Shown here: in pieces, positions 10,796 through 21,085 of the stretch
Numbering within the stretch: position 1 is the stretch's first letter
Layout of the letters: every line of letters starts with the position of its first letter
Source: Caenorhabditis remanei
Taxonomy: Eukaryota; Nematoda; Chromadorea; Rhabditida; Rhabditidae
Length of the DNA: 64,000 bases
Direction: 5' to 3'
NCBI RefSeq assembly: GCF_010183535.1
Contig: NC_071331.1
Location: 14,136,001 to 14,200,000, forward strand
Notes under the pieces: model-generated
Databases searched by the model: none
The model's input: only the letters and a program-made list of their open reading frames with translations
Told to the model about the DNA's origin: nothing
Made by a program: the position numbers and the translations under genes

Positions 10796-13700
10796 TTAAA
10801 ATTTCGATGTTACAAGTTTTGACTTCTTGTAAATAACAGAGTGACCATATTTGTACATGAAGGCGAGGTTAACGCGATCAGTGAGAGGTGGATTGATTGA
10901 TTCTGAAGTTTCGGAAAACGGCAAGACATCCAGACACTCTAAATCCAGATTATGAAGTGAAATCCTGAAAGTTAAATTGTTAACTTAGAACATGAACATT
11001 TTCCCTTACGTTTCATTCACAAGTTTCTCTATTGGGGTCCCATCGAAAAGAGAAAGCGCTCCTTTGGTAGGTATGTCTTTAGATCTTCTCTCTCGCTCGA
11101 AATGAATTGGGGTTCCGGGAGGTAGAAAATTGTGGAGGATTTCAACACGAGAACAATGGATAAAGTTAAAGCAGGCCAGCGATATAAGCGTAAGTTGTGG
11201 TTCAATGTTGACTGATTCATGATTTGGAAGACTGAACACTTCAGTAGTGGAAGATTCAATAAGCACTCCATAATCAATTAGTAGCAGGTTCAATGAATGT
11301 TCCTCAATCCCACAAATAGCAGCTCTCTTTATCGCTCCTTCATGAGAAACGGCACAAGCAGTTCCAAACGCAAGCCAAGCTTCTGGAAGAGCAGTCAATG
11401 AATTAACTTTGGCGAGAAGATATTCTTCAGCTTCTTGTCTTTTCTGCCGCATGCTGTCGTTCGTAAGATATATTAGCCATTCGTTCTCAATTCTTTCAAT
11501 CTGAAATTGAGACTATTGGAAATTATTAGACTTCGTGTTACCTGTAAGCCATCTTCATAAACTCGAAAAACTTTTGTAGCTGGTGGAAATGACCTCAAAT
11601 AGGTAGCAGAATTATCTTCAAAGTTCCACCCATTGTCTTCCTCTTCCTCGTCTCCAATGAAATCGGAGTCAGCTCCTGAATCGTCATTTTCGCCACTTTC
11701 TACCCCGTTTCTCCTATTGAAGTCGACAGCGATCTCTTTCGGTGGCCAAACTCCGGCTTCAGATGGTTGACCACGACGAGGAGCGAGAAGAAATAAGCAA
11801 ACATTCAAAAGATCGTAATGTGGGTGGAACATGTTAATCTGAAAGGGTTCCGAACTTGAAGTGATCTGGCATCGTGCCAAGTAGTTAAGATCTTTGATTA
11901 CGTCCCGGAAATGATCGACTTTGTCATAGTCCATATGCTGGATGAGTGCTCCTATAAAACGTTTTTTTAAAGAATTCATCTTAAAAACTAAATAGATTTG
12001 TTAAAAATATATAATTTCTCTTCTTATTGAAATATTTATTTTTTTTTAGTTGTTTTCCTTTCGTCAGAAGCGAATAGGATCTATAGATCGATCTATCTAT
12101 TTAATATAATATGATTTTTGCAAGGATATGTCAATTTTTCTCTGGTTCAATTCTCAGCCATCCATCAGATTGGATTGCAACATAATTTTATTGAATGCAA
12201 TGTAATACTACGCCCGGACGCGTCCGCGGACGGACCAAAATTTGCGCGCGTCACTTTTCGCGGCATTGCTTTGAATTTGTGCAGTTGGGCGCGCTTTCCT
12301 GACGGACGAAAAAACACATGGCGCGTTCTGAGGGTGTATACGACGGTGTATCCGTTCTTTATTGATCGCTCGGATTCCTGCTTGGTTCATTTGTTTAAAT
12401 ATTTAATTTCGTTGTTTTCAGTTTTCGGAATGTCGAAAAAATCTGCTCCAAGCACTCCAACCAGATCATCCAAGAGAGACCAGTGAGCTACTTTTCAGAC
12501 AATATATTTAGTTAAGTATAAAATATCGATTTTCAGTAAAAAGGTGTCCATATTTCAAGTTGAGACCGGTACACCAAAGTCTCATGGCCTTGTGAAGACG
12601 CCGATGAGAAGAGCGGCTAATTTCAAAAAAGTTGTTGGGCATAGAGTCCACGACGAGCATTATGTCGAATACGAGGTCGAGCTCAATGATGGATCTAAAA
12701 TGCGAGCGACTGATTATGACTTCAAGGTAAACTGTTGATTTGAAAAAGCATAACTGTTTTATGAAATTCCAGAAGAATCCAGGAATACTAGCCGAGTATA
12801 AGACAAATGTTACACAGCAAACGGATAACAGCGACGGGGGTAAAACTTGGTCTGACTTGCAACTAAAATGCGATCTTTTTGCAGAGTATATCGTTGAAAA
12901 AGTTCTAGCTCATCGCGTAGTCAATGGAAAACCGCTGTATTTGGTTCAATGGAGAGGATATCCTAATCCGGTGTGGAATTCTGAATTGTGGGAGTCGGAT
13001 CTTAATGTGAGTTTGGAAAAAGATTTTCAATTACAAAGAAAGGATCATTACAGAACTGCAAAAATCTCTTGGCTGCTTATAACAGCCAATCGAAGGAACC
13101 TGTTGTATCGGGACAGTCTATGCGGACTCCAACAAAACCGGCTTCAAAATCAACTAAGAAGCGGAGCCATTCGCCATCTGACGATGAGGAAGAACACGTT
13201 GAGCGCACCTAATCTACTCCAAAAAAAACCGCGAAGAAAATGAATCTTAATTCTGCTCAAAGCTCGAGCGCAAGAGTTCAAAGAACTATTACCGCTGAAG
13301 AGCAAGAAGACGATGAGGAAGAAGAGGGACCAGCGGATGAGCCAGCTGAGACTGGACCCGTCAGACGTGTTGCAGAAATCCAAGAAGAAGTCGACCAGGA
13401 CGAAGATGAGGATGATGGAAAAGAAGAGGAACGAGTGGTATCCGATGATTCGCAGGAAGGAGAACAGAAAGGATGGTTCTCGAGATGGAGCTTCGGAAAA
13501 TGGTTCTAATGACAGAAATGGCTTTCTACATTATCCCAGACATTGCTAAACTTATAATAATATATCCCATCCCTTACTCGATGAACGATGAACTTAACTA
13601 AAGGAACCTAAAACATTACTCTAATTTCATTTACCGTAACTCTTTATGCTGTAATTTTCTCACCATCTGCACCTATGTTGAAAATCAAGTATTGTTTCTT

Positions 13701-14632
13701 TCTTACAATAAATGATCTCGCTATTCATGAATTATGTGGTGAGCGGGAAAAAGAGAAGAACAGATACTAGTCGTGACATGATGGGAAAAATAAATGTTCA
13801 AAATATTATAGATAGAGACTGTTACTTCCTTCCAGCAGCTCGATGGGTGACAGTTAAAGTTTTAGCACTGCACCAACGATGATAAGACGAAAATGGAAGT
13901 AAGATCACCACGGATTTTAGCTCTCCCTCACCTCGGATTCTAGCTCTCACCACCATGGGTGGATAATGTCCGAACTTCGAATCCAGATAACGAATATCAT
14001 TCTTTGTAACCTGCCGACTCATTCCAACATCCACGAGGTAAACGTATATCCAGCCACCGATATTTGGCACGTTCTCCAATTTTCCTCGATACCATTTATT
14101 TTGAATACAGGCAGCACATGCGACTTTCGGAATCAGCTGAAACAAGGTTTTTCAAGAATTTTATACAGTTTTCTCACTTGATCTTCTGGGATTTGAAGAG
14201 ATTCCTGTTTCTCATTATAAAACTTCTGCATTTTGTCATTCAATTGATCTTGCGCTTTATCGAATCTTTTTGGCTGAATAGCTAACTCTGTTGGAGTACT
14301 GTGGTCCATTATGCGAAAGTATTCGCTAGGATATAGGTCTGTCTGAAACGAGTCACTTTAAAGAACAAACTGTAGTAACCGATGCAAATTTAGAATTCAA
14401 TTCTTACTGGGACTTTGTTTATTCCGTAAAACTCTTCTTCAAGCTGTTCGGCGATTTTCATCATATACCCGGGGATGGTTGAGCCTTCCGAATACTTCCA
14501 CAAGTACTGTGGATATACTTCCATCAATTTCCGAATTTGAAACTCCGACCCATTCTGTACTTCGACTACATCCCGACAGTCATTAAGTAGCGACGCTTTT
14601 TGCATTTCCGCCATTGTTTCCTCCCAATTCAT
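10796..14632 (-). CDS. Two-Tudor-domain protein (single-gene model with nested cec-4)
   Basis: Minus-strand exons 14408-14632, 14178-14342, 13932-14136, 11542-11951, 11010-11500 and 10796-10964 give 554 residues with all phases matching. The first extended Tudor domain is in exons 2-4: WYRGKLENV, VYLVDVGMSRQV, DIRYL, PPMVVRARIRG, then its nuclease-like half continuing into LLNVCLFLLAPR. The second Tudor core is in exon 5 (AWLAFGTACAV, RAAICGI, LLLIDYG). An acidic linker (GDEEEEDNGW) lies between. Such proteins bind methyl-arginine and often act in germ granules. The 1.98-kb intron 11952-13931 (donor G|GTGAGG, acceptor TTTTATAG) holds cec-4 on the other strand. The alternative is two genes (ends at 13822; start at 11979), but the extended-Tudor pattern is only whole when joined. 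TTTTCAG abuts the ATG, suggesting trans-splicing. Confidence 0.66.
12241..12420 (+). promoter_or_regulatory. cec-4 promoter with E2F-like GC elements and trans-splice acceptor
   Basis: TTTGCGCGCG (12241-12250), TTTTCGCGG (12255-12263) and GGGCGCGCTTT (about 12287) cluster 130-190 bp before the cec-4 ATG; they resemble E2F/DP sites (TTTSSCGC). A TTTTCAG ending at 12420, nine bases before the ATG, looks like a spliced-leader acceptor. Function inferred only. Confidence 0.4.
12430..13212 (+). CDS. cec-4: Chromodomain protein CEC-4-like (heterochromatin anchor), stop before tail
   Basis: CEC-4 is a perinuclear chromodomain protein that tethers H3K9-methylated chromatin to the inner nuclear envelope. 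Exons 12430-12482, 12537-12726, 12773-12839, 12885-13006 and 13054-13212 give 196 residues to the first stop. The chromodomain begins EYIVEKVLAHRVVNGKPLY and continues LVQWRGYPNP...WNSELWE; aromatic-cage candidates are the Tyr of EYIV and the Trp/Tyr of QWRGY. The 45-nt intron 12840-12884 is in phase, and the neighbouring cec-5 has an intron at the same codon and phase. The frame then meets TAA at 13210-13212, yet stays open with chromatin-protein-like sequence to 13509. Symbol rests on synteny and chromodomain arrangement. Nested in the Tudor-gene intron on the opposite strand. Confidence 0.75.
13213..13509 (+). other. cec-4: Open in-frame extension of cec-4 beyond TAA
   Basis: Directly in frame with the cec-4 TAA, this stretch reads STPKKTAKK, then an acidic tail (QEDDEEEEG, DQDEDEDDG) ending in the aromatic/basic GWFSRWSFGKWF before TAA at 13507-13509. 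The STPKKTAKK part is mirrored by TPPKKTAKN in cec-5 after its chromodomain, so it looks like genuine coding sequence. I see no good splice pair that removes the stop (a 39-nt GTTGAG..GCGAAG pair is possible but poor). Options: nonsense allele, sequence error, readthrough, or unusual intron. Confidence 0.6.
13510..13931. other. cec-4 3' UTR and adjacent Tudor-intron sequence
   Basis: A poly(A) signal for cec-4 is at 13707-13712. The remainder belongs to the large Tudor-gene intron in my model; in the two-gene alternative, 13822-13931 would be coding and end that gene. Confidence 0.5.
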
Positions 14633-14970
14633 CTGAAAACAATCTTACCATAAAAAAATCGTATTTTTTGATGAAAAATTAATTCATCTTTAATTGGAAC
14701 AATATGAACAAAAACTGTCTTCGGGTGGTTTACGGAGGTAATGAAAGAGAAAACAACGATCGTGGTAAAACTTTTTTATTTCTCCCGGAAGTAATGGGGG
14801 AAGGTTAAGATTACAAAGAATTACGATAAGGGTGATGTGACAGGAGAAGTGGGTGAATTTTAGAAATATTGAAAAGAAGAATCTGACAGACAAAAGGAGA
14901 TTTTTAACATGATAGGAGAAAAAGCAGTGGGGAATGTAGAATTCGGTAAATGAAAATTAAATTGATAACT
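14633..14970 (-). other. cec-5 / Tudor-gene spacer, possible operon junction
   Basis: Minus-strand AATAAA (TTTATT on plus) lies at 14775-14780, and the TTTTCAG acceptor directly before the Tudor-gene ATG ends at 14633. Cleavage to acceptor distance is roughly 120 nt, close to the ~100-nt spacing typical of nematode operons. No coding exon between them. Confidence 0.45.
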
Positions 14971-16499
14971 TTAACGTCTGGACTTCTTTTTTCCGTTGGA
15001 TGACGACGAAGCTTCTTCATTGTCGCTTTCATCATCACTTCCCGAGTTATCACCCTCCTCGCTGTCAGATGCTTCAGTTGCGCTCTTGGCATGGGAACGC
15101 TTTGGTTTAGAGGATTTCTGGGTTGCGACTTCCTCTTCGTCGTCATCTTCGTCTGACGATGCTGCGCGCTTCGACTTTTTGGATGATCTTCTGTCCTTCT
15201 TGGTTGCGACTTCCTCTTCGTCGTCATCCTCGTCTGACGATGCTGGGCGCTTCGACTTTTTGGATGATCTTCTGTCCTTCTTGACTCTCTCCTCGTCTTC
15301 TTCGTCGTCTTCATCGGACGTTGATGCAGCCTTCGTTTTCTTGGACGACTTTTTGTTTTTCTTAGATGGAATTGGCTCCTCATCTTCGTCGTCTGAGACG
15401 GGACGCTTCTTAGTCTTCTTTTCTTTGACTTGCTCCTCTTCATACTCACCATCAGACGACTCAGCTTCTTTATAGATCTTTGATGACTTCTTGCCGTCTC
15501 GCGACTTGCGTCCACGTTTCTTTTCAGTTTCTCGCTCCTCGTCGTCATCGCCATCGTCTTCCTCGTCAGAATCCGATCGAGCTGATTTGGATTTTTGTTT
15601 GTTTACCGATGGACGCCCACGTTTCTTTCCGGGTTTGCTGGCTTTCTGCTTGTCCGCCTCTTCTTCATCATCATCATCTTCTTCTTCATCCGACGAAGCT
15701 GGATCTTCGACTTTCGACTTCTTGCTTTTCTTTGCGTACTTGTTTTTTGCCGTTTTTTTGGGAGGAGTCATATCATGCGAATCCTTGTACTGATCAACAA
15801 GGTCTTTGCAGTCCTGAAATGTAGAGATGAATTTATAATTTTTTAAAGGCAGTTATTCAGAAATGGCTAGTAATTTACCTCGAGCTCGCTCTCCCACATT
15901 TCCGTATGGGACACTGGGTTTGGGAATCCACGCCACATGACCAAAAAAAGCAGCTTGTTGCTCTTCTTTACGAACCGATGAGCGACGATTTTCTCAACCA
16001 GGTATTCTTAAACAGCAAGATTGTGTTTTTGCATAAACTCAAAATTAGGTTACCTTCTCCCGGTTTGTCTTCTTGATTAGTTATTTTGAACTTGTAGTCT
16101 GCGAGCATTTGTTCGTTGCCCTGAGAAAAAAATATTATTGCGTTATGTCACCGACTCAATCACCTTGAAGTCAAATTCAACTGCCTTGATCTTTTTTCCG
16201 TTCTTGAGAAGAACGTGATACTCGACGTAGTGAGAGTTGTAGAGCCCATGATCAAAAATTTTCTTGAAACCACTATCATTGCTTCCAGAACTTTTTTTGG
16301 ATTTCACAGAGCTGTTTTTCTTGTCACGCTTAGAGCGTTTTTTCTTATCATGGACGACTTGGAAATGCGATGTTTGCTTCCTGCAAGAATGTAAACCAAT
16401 ATTGTTTTGAAACATACGAAAAAAAAAAAAAAGTAAAAGTAAAGCATACCCTGATCTCTCCGAAGAGCGCGATGGGGTTCCGTGGGATTGTCTCGCCAT
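14971..16499 (-). CDS. cec-5: Chromodomain protein CEC-5-like
   Basis: Minus-strand exons 16450-16499, 16164-16380, 16054-16120, 15879-16006 and 14971-15813 give 434 residues. The start MARQSHGTPSRSSERSG parallels the cec-4 start MSKKSAPSTPTRSSKR. Both share the pre-domain block (HYVEYHVLLKNGKKIKAVEF here; HYVEYEVELNDGSKMRA in cec-4). The chromodomain is EYLVEKIVAHRF..LLFLVMWRGFPNP...EMWESELE; the second cage position is Phe in WRGF. The 280-residue tail is highly charged, with alternating acidic Ser/Asp/Glu blocks and basic KKDRRSSKKSKR blocks, two of which are a near-exact internal repeat. Likely a nuclear chromatin reader; symbol by synteny and pairing with cec-4. Confidence 0.8.
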
Positions 16500-16642
16500 T
16501 TCCCGAAATACCTGTTATAAGATGGAATCATTGTTACAGAAGTAAGGACATGAAGCGGGGAATACAAACGATTCACTGTCAAGAAAAGCTTAGCGAAACC
16601 AATCGGACTATATTGAACATACATATTTGAGTCAATACCTTG

Positions 16643-16904
16643 TTTCGACCAAACTTGTTAAATTTCGGCCCGGCTTCAAGAAATTTTACTTATTTTTCAC
16701 CAAATTTTTAGAATTCAAAACATTTTAGAAAAAAAAATCAATTTTTTGATTCATAACTAAATAGCTTTTGATTGAATTCTGAAGTAGAGATAAAATTCGA
16801 CATTTTCGGAAAAAACTTGTTCAAAATTCAATTCAAAATATTTTGAACTCCAACCCCGGGCCGGACCGAGATTTAGGCCCGGCCCATGACAAGTTTGGTT
16901 TCGA
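16643..16904. repeat. GC-tipped inverted repeat (foldback element)
   Basis: Left end carries CCAAACTTGT (16649-16658) then TTCGGCCCGGC; right end carries GGCCGGACCGA, GGCCCGGCCC and ACAAGTTTGG (16889-16898). The interior is A/T-rich. The GGCCCGG core is shared with the element at 60351-60590, so both likely belong to one dispersed family. Confidence 0.65.
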
Positions 16905-17210
16905 CTAGAAACACTTGCGCGTTGAATGTGATGACAGTGAAGTGAGGAAAATGTTTAGAATAGACGAAATGAACGCATCTGTAAAATGTGTTCAAAAAAT
17001 GAAATCTACCACAAAAACAAGAAGAGAGCCTGTTGATTCGAAGTTCGAAGAGAATGAAAGCTGCGCGCATGGCAGTTAAATTCAAATCAACCGCGTACGC
17101 GACGCATGCGATGAAGCGGTGCGTTTAGAAAAAGAGTGTGACTTTGTTGGAGACGCAGACAGCAACGACACTCCGGTTAAAAAGCGCACGTTGTTTAGCG
17201 GGGGAAATAA

Positions 17211-17246
17211 TTTTTGCTTAATATAACGCGTTATATTAAGCAAAAA
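17211..17246. repeat. Perfect 36-bp palindrome
   Basis: Two uninterrupted 18-bp arms (17211-17228 and 17229-17246) centred on AACGCGTT, with TTTTTGC outer ends. It lies about 210 bp before the nol-10 ATG. Either a cruciform-type relic or a dimeric protein site; the sequence cannot say which. Confidence 0.9.
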
Positions 17247-17457
17247 AACGTTATTCATGCCTGAATATGAACGTGCAGAATAATTTTTATATGCAAAGAA
17301 TTGCAGAAAACTTGTCAATACTCTGATTTTCACGATGATAATGGGCAAAGTTATGATTGTTGTAAAAACATATATTCTAATATATGTTTTGATCTTATAA
17401 TATCGTTCGCATAATAAAGGTTGGTAAAATTATGTCGCATATTTTTTTCAGGCTAAA

Positions 17458-20171
17458 ATGGAAGTATCGACTGTCAACGATGTGAAGATTTACAACTTGA
17501 GTGCGGGAAAGAGCCTACCCGAGGTATTTTATAAGAATCAAGAACAACTTTGAACTTAATTTTTCAGTGGATGTCTTCCCGTGCACGCAGAAAATTGGAA
17601 CAAAGAAATACAGATGTACGTCAGAGGATTCAGCTTATTCAGGATTTTGAAATGCCAGATGTAAGCAACACGGTGAATATCACACCTGACGGAAAATATG
17701 TATGGGCTTCAGGTATGAGTACTCAATATTATTTAAACAGAAAAGCGAAAAGTTTAATGTTTTTAAGGAAACTATAAACCATGGCTGAAGTGCTACGATT
17801 TGAACAATTTGTCTCTAAAATTCGAAAGAGGTCTCGACGCAGATGTTGTCAAACTCATTCCACTAAGCGAAGACTACTCGAAGGTTTGTTGGTTGCCATG
17901 GTGACTTGTTAGTAATCCTTTCTTCATGGGCAGGTCGTCATTCTCGAAGAAGAACGATGGATTGAAATGCATGCAATGCTCGGAAGATATTTTAGGATGC
18001 GAATGCCATGCCAAGGAAGAGATATGGCACTTTCTGAAGAATCAAGTGATCTTTATTTGGTCGGATCAAAGTATATATTTCAATTCAAATTCGGACAAAT
18101 ATTTTCTTTTTTAGAAGTGAAGTTTATCGTTTCAATCTGGAACAAGGATGCTGGTTAACGCCTTTTGAAGCAACTGCTCCATTGAATTGTGTTCAAGTAT
18201 GTACCGAGCATCAGCTTGTCATCTGTGGAACGACAAATGGTGTTGTAGAAGCATGGGATCATAGAGATAGATCGTTGTGTGGAACCCTCGACACAGGGGC
18301 ATCAGTAAATAGTTATATTGGGTAAGAAGAGTTTTTAAATATTAATTTCAAGCAATGTCAGTTTTCAGAGAGAACAAAAGCATTGCTGTCACATCATTAG
18401 CGTTTTCTGATCCATTACACATCGGCGTGGGTACTAGTTCTGGCCAAATCGTTACCTATGATTTACGAGCTCGACGACCTCTTATTATCAAAGATCATAA
18501 CAACGAATTACCGATTAAGAAAATCGAATTTATCAAGAGAGAAGATGGAGACGTTGTTGCTTCTATGGATTCTCGCATGCTGAAATTATGGTATGAAGAG
18601 GACGGCGCACCGATGGCTGCTATTGAGAACACTTGTCCATTAAACGACTTCTGCAGGTTTCCCAATTCGGGAATGTTCTTTTTTGCCAACGAGGCTCCAA
18701 AGATGCTTCAATACTTTATTCCGCAACTTGGCCCTGCTCCGAAGTGGTGCTCCTACCTCGAAAATCTTACAGAAGAAATGGAAGAAACGGAAACAACAGT
18801 CTACGATAATTACCGATTTGTCACTAAAAAACAACTAGACGATTTGGGATTATCTGGTCTAGTAGGAACGAATGTTCTTCGTGCGTATATGCACGGATAT
18901 TTCATAGATGCTCGTCTTTACAATAAGGCTCAAACTCAAATGCAACCATTCGCTTACGAGAAGTATAAGGAGCAGAAGATCAAGTCCATGATTGCCGACG
19001 AACGCGAAGAATCAGCTGTCAAAAAGAAGGTTGAGAAGTTTCCAGCAGTCAACAAATCTTTGGCTGCTAGATTGCGAGATGAAGCGGCTGCTGCTGATAA
19101 AAAGGCGGAAACAAAAAAAGAGAAAAAGAAGAGCAAAAAATCAGATGCTGCATCTACTTTGTTGGCTGATGATCGTTTCAAGAAACTGTTCGAATCTGAA
19201 GACTTCGAAGTTGATGAAACTAGTGAACAGTTCTTGAAGAATGCATCGATTGCACAAAAAATGAAAGCAAAGGGACCTGTTGAAGTAGATTCGGAAGGAG
19301 AAGAAGAGTCTGGAGAGGAAAGTGGCAGTGAAGTTGATTCTGAAGTTCAAGCGAGCGGAAGCGACGACGAAGAGAGCAACTCTGCAGTATGGATGGAAGA
19401 AGAAGTGCATGGAACAGATATGACGTCGGATCTTGAGAGTGCTTCTAGTGATGAAGATGTTGATCAATCGTTGAAAAAGAAACGAGCAAAAGTTCGCGCA
19501 GCGAGAAAGATCGAAAGAAATATACAGAAGTCTCAAAAGTATGATGAAAGAAAGGAAGCAAAAAAAGTGAGAAAGTGAGTTTGCAATAATTGTCTTTATT
19601 GCTTTTTTGAAGAAACTTAACTTGCAACTTCAATGATCTTGTTTCAGAGAACAACGATTGGCTACCAAACCATCAAAGTTCGTTCTTCATTCGATTGGAT
19701 CAGGCGAGACGACTAGGAAATTTGTCGATGAAACCGTCGCCAACAAAGCTGATGGTCCAAGCGAGGTATTAAATCTTTCAGTGATCACTTTGTTCATTTT
19801 AAATTCTAGTTGCCACGTCTAAAACAAAATACATTATGTAATTCAGGAATCAATGGCTTTGGGAGATCGCAAAACGGCTTCGAATCGACGAGATCGTAAA
19901 GCTAAGAAAGTAAGATTTTAAAATCAGTGACATTTGTTGTATCTCCCAGTTGTAGGTCAATGAGGACGAGGTTCCATTTGGTGGTCGCGAGATGACATTC
20001 ACTATTTCTAAACGTGACAAGGATCTTCGTGCAGAAGCTGCAAAATCCAAGCAAGCTGCTCATGTTGCAGAACGTAAAGAAGTAACACGAAGACCCAATG
20101 CACTTGTTACAAAAGGACTTAAAAAACTACCTGGAAACCTGAACGTTGGAAAACGCCAGAATACTTTTTAA
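17458..20171 (+). CDS. nol-10: NOL10/Enp2 homologue, nucleolar ribosome-biogenesis factor
   Basis: Homologue of NOL10 (yeast Enp2), a nucleolar WD-repeat protein of the small-subunit processome. Exons 17458-17523, 17568-17712, 17768-17883, 17934-18070, 18115-18321, 18369-19574, 19648-19765, 19847-19909 and 19956-20171 give 757 residues. Family blocks: DVRQRIQLIQDFEMPDVSNT near the N-terminus, SSDLYLVGSKSEVYRFNLEQG across the fourth intron, the WD-like ATGTI-equivalent ICGTTNGVVEAWD, and the NUC153 motif DDRFKKLFESEDFEVDE at about residue 490. Basic coiled stretches and acidic patches (SGEESGSEVDSE) follow, ending in PFGGREMTFTISK. All splice phases agree. An acceptor lies six bases before the ATG. 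Confidence 0.93.
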
Positions 20172-20241
20172 AAACTGTTCCGTTTTATTGTTACTATTTT
20201 CTTGAGATTTGTTTTCATAACTTCTTTTCTATCCCCTTTTT

Positions 20242-20444
20242 AATGGTGCGTCCAAAGTTGCTACAAAACAGCAAAAACGACAAATCTGCGGCGTCCAAAG
20301 TTGATTTGTAGATTTGCAGGTTTGCAGTTATGCGTTATTGCTCATCCTTAATTTTTTAACTGCAAAACCTGCAAAACCTACAAACCTACAAATCAACTTT
20401 GGACGCCGCAGATTTGTCGTTGTAGCAACTTTGGACACACCATA
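20242..20444. repeat. 200-bp foldback repeat downstream of nol-10
   Basis: Left end TGGTGCGTCCAAAGTTGC from 20244 mirrors right end GCAACTTTGGACACACCA to 20442; inner arms include GGCGTCCAAAGTTGATTTG and CAAATCAACTTTGGACGCC. Arms are about 85 bp with a short A/T loop near 20335-20357. Looks like a non-autonomous MITE-type element; no coding capacity. Confidence 0.85.
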
Positions 20445-20445
20445 A

Positions 20446-21085
20446 TTGTTTTGCTGCTTCATTTTGTTAGTCTGTTTCTTTTTTGTTGTTGATTTTTTCC
20501 TTATCTTTTTTGTTGATGTCGCCATCCTGAATAAAAAGGATTAGTGACTAAAAATCAAGCCATGATTCGAAACATGACACTGGAACATTCCGACAGTATC
20601 CGGTTTCTCTTAATGATGTGTTAGATGTATACTTCTTTCTCAATAGCGTGCCGCTTTTGGGTCTGTTCCGTTTTCGATGTGTTTTTCTTCGAAAAATAGG
20701 AGTCCAATTAAGAGAGACTCTATGAGTGGAAGAGACAGAAGCGTAAATGGAACGAAACGGGTAATCAATCAAAAATGGAGCCCCCGTTTCGAGGCGAAAT
20801 GAATGACATTTTTAAGGGTATTAGTCAGTTGGACGGAAATTCGGAACATGCAAAATTGATGCGATTCAAATGAGAACTGAGAAGATGGCAATTTTTTGAA
20901 TATTCAGATTTTTGTAGAAGTTGTTTCTTATGGGAATAGGAAATAAAAGAGAGTCGAAAAGGAACGTAGTCTCCAGAATGTCAATCAGATAATTCACACG
21001 AGTCACAACCTAATTTGAATGTCCAGCAGCAGCACATGGCTCCCCTCATTCTTCTTCTTCTTTTCAGGGAGAGACCTCTTCCATA
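20446..21085. other. Intergenic sequence upstream of cla-1
   Basis: No supported gene on either strand. A TTCTTCTTCTTTTCAG acceptor-like tract at about 21051-21067 ends this stretch, 18 nt before an ATG at 21086. Confidence 0.4.

Larger units (their letters stand above)
16500..17457. promoter_or_regulatory. Divergent region between cec-5 and nol-10
   Basis: Non-coding; holds an inverted-repeat element (16643-16904), a perfect palindrome (17211-17246) and a second small palindrome of 12-bp arms (17365-17390). A run of Ts ending TTTTTTTCAG at about 17442-17451 precedes the nol-10 ATG and looks like a spliced-leader acceptor. Confidence 0.5.

Noticed and set aside
11952..11979. Separate start codon at 11979 for a second Tudor gene
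   Set aside because: Kept only as the alternative: the nine codons before the acceptor TTTTATAG are intron-like, and joining to the upstream exon keeps phase and completes a domain.
14996..15793. Plus-strand Ser/Asp-rich and hydrophobic frames opposite cec-5
   Set aside because: Antisense of the charged, repetitive cec-5 tail; serine- and leucine-rich translations are expected from complementing GAA/GAT-rich codons.
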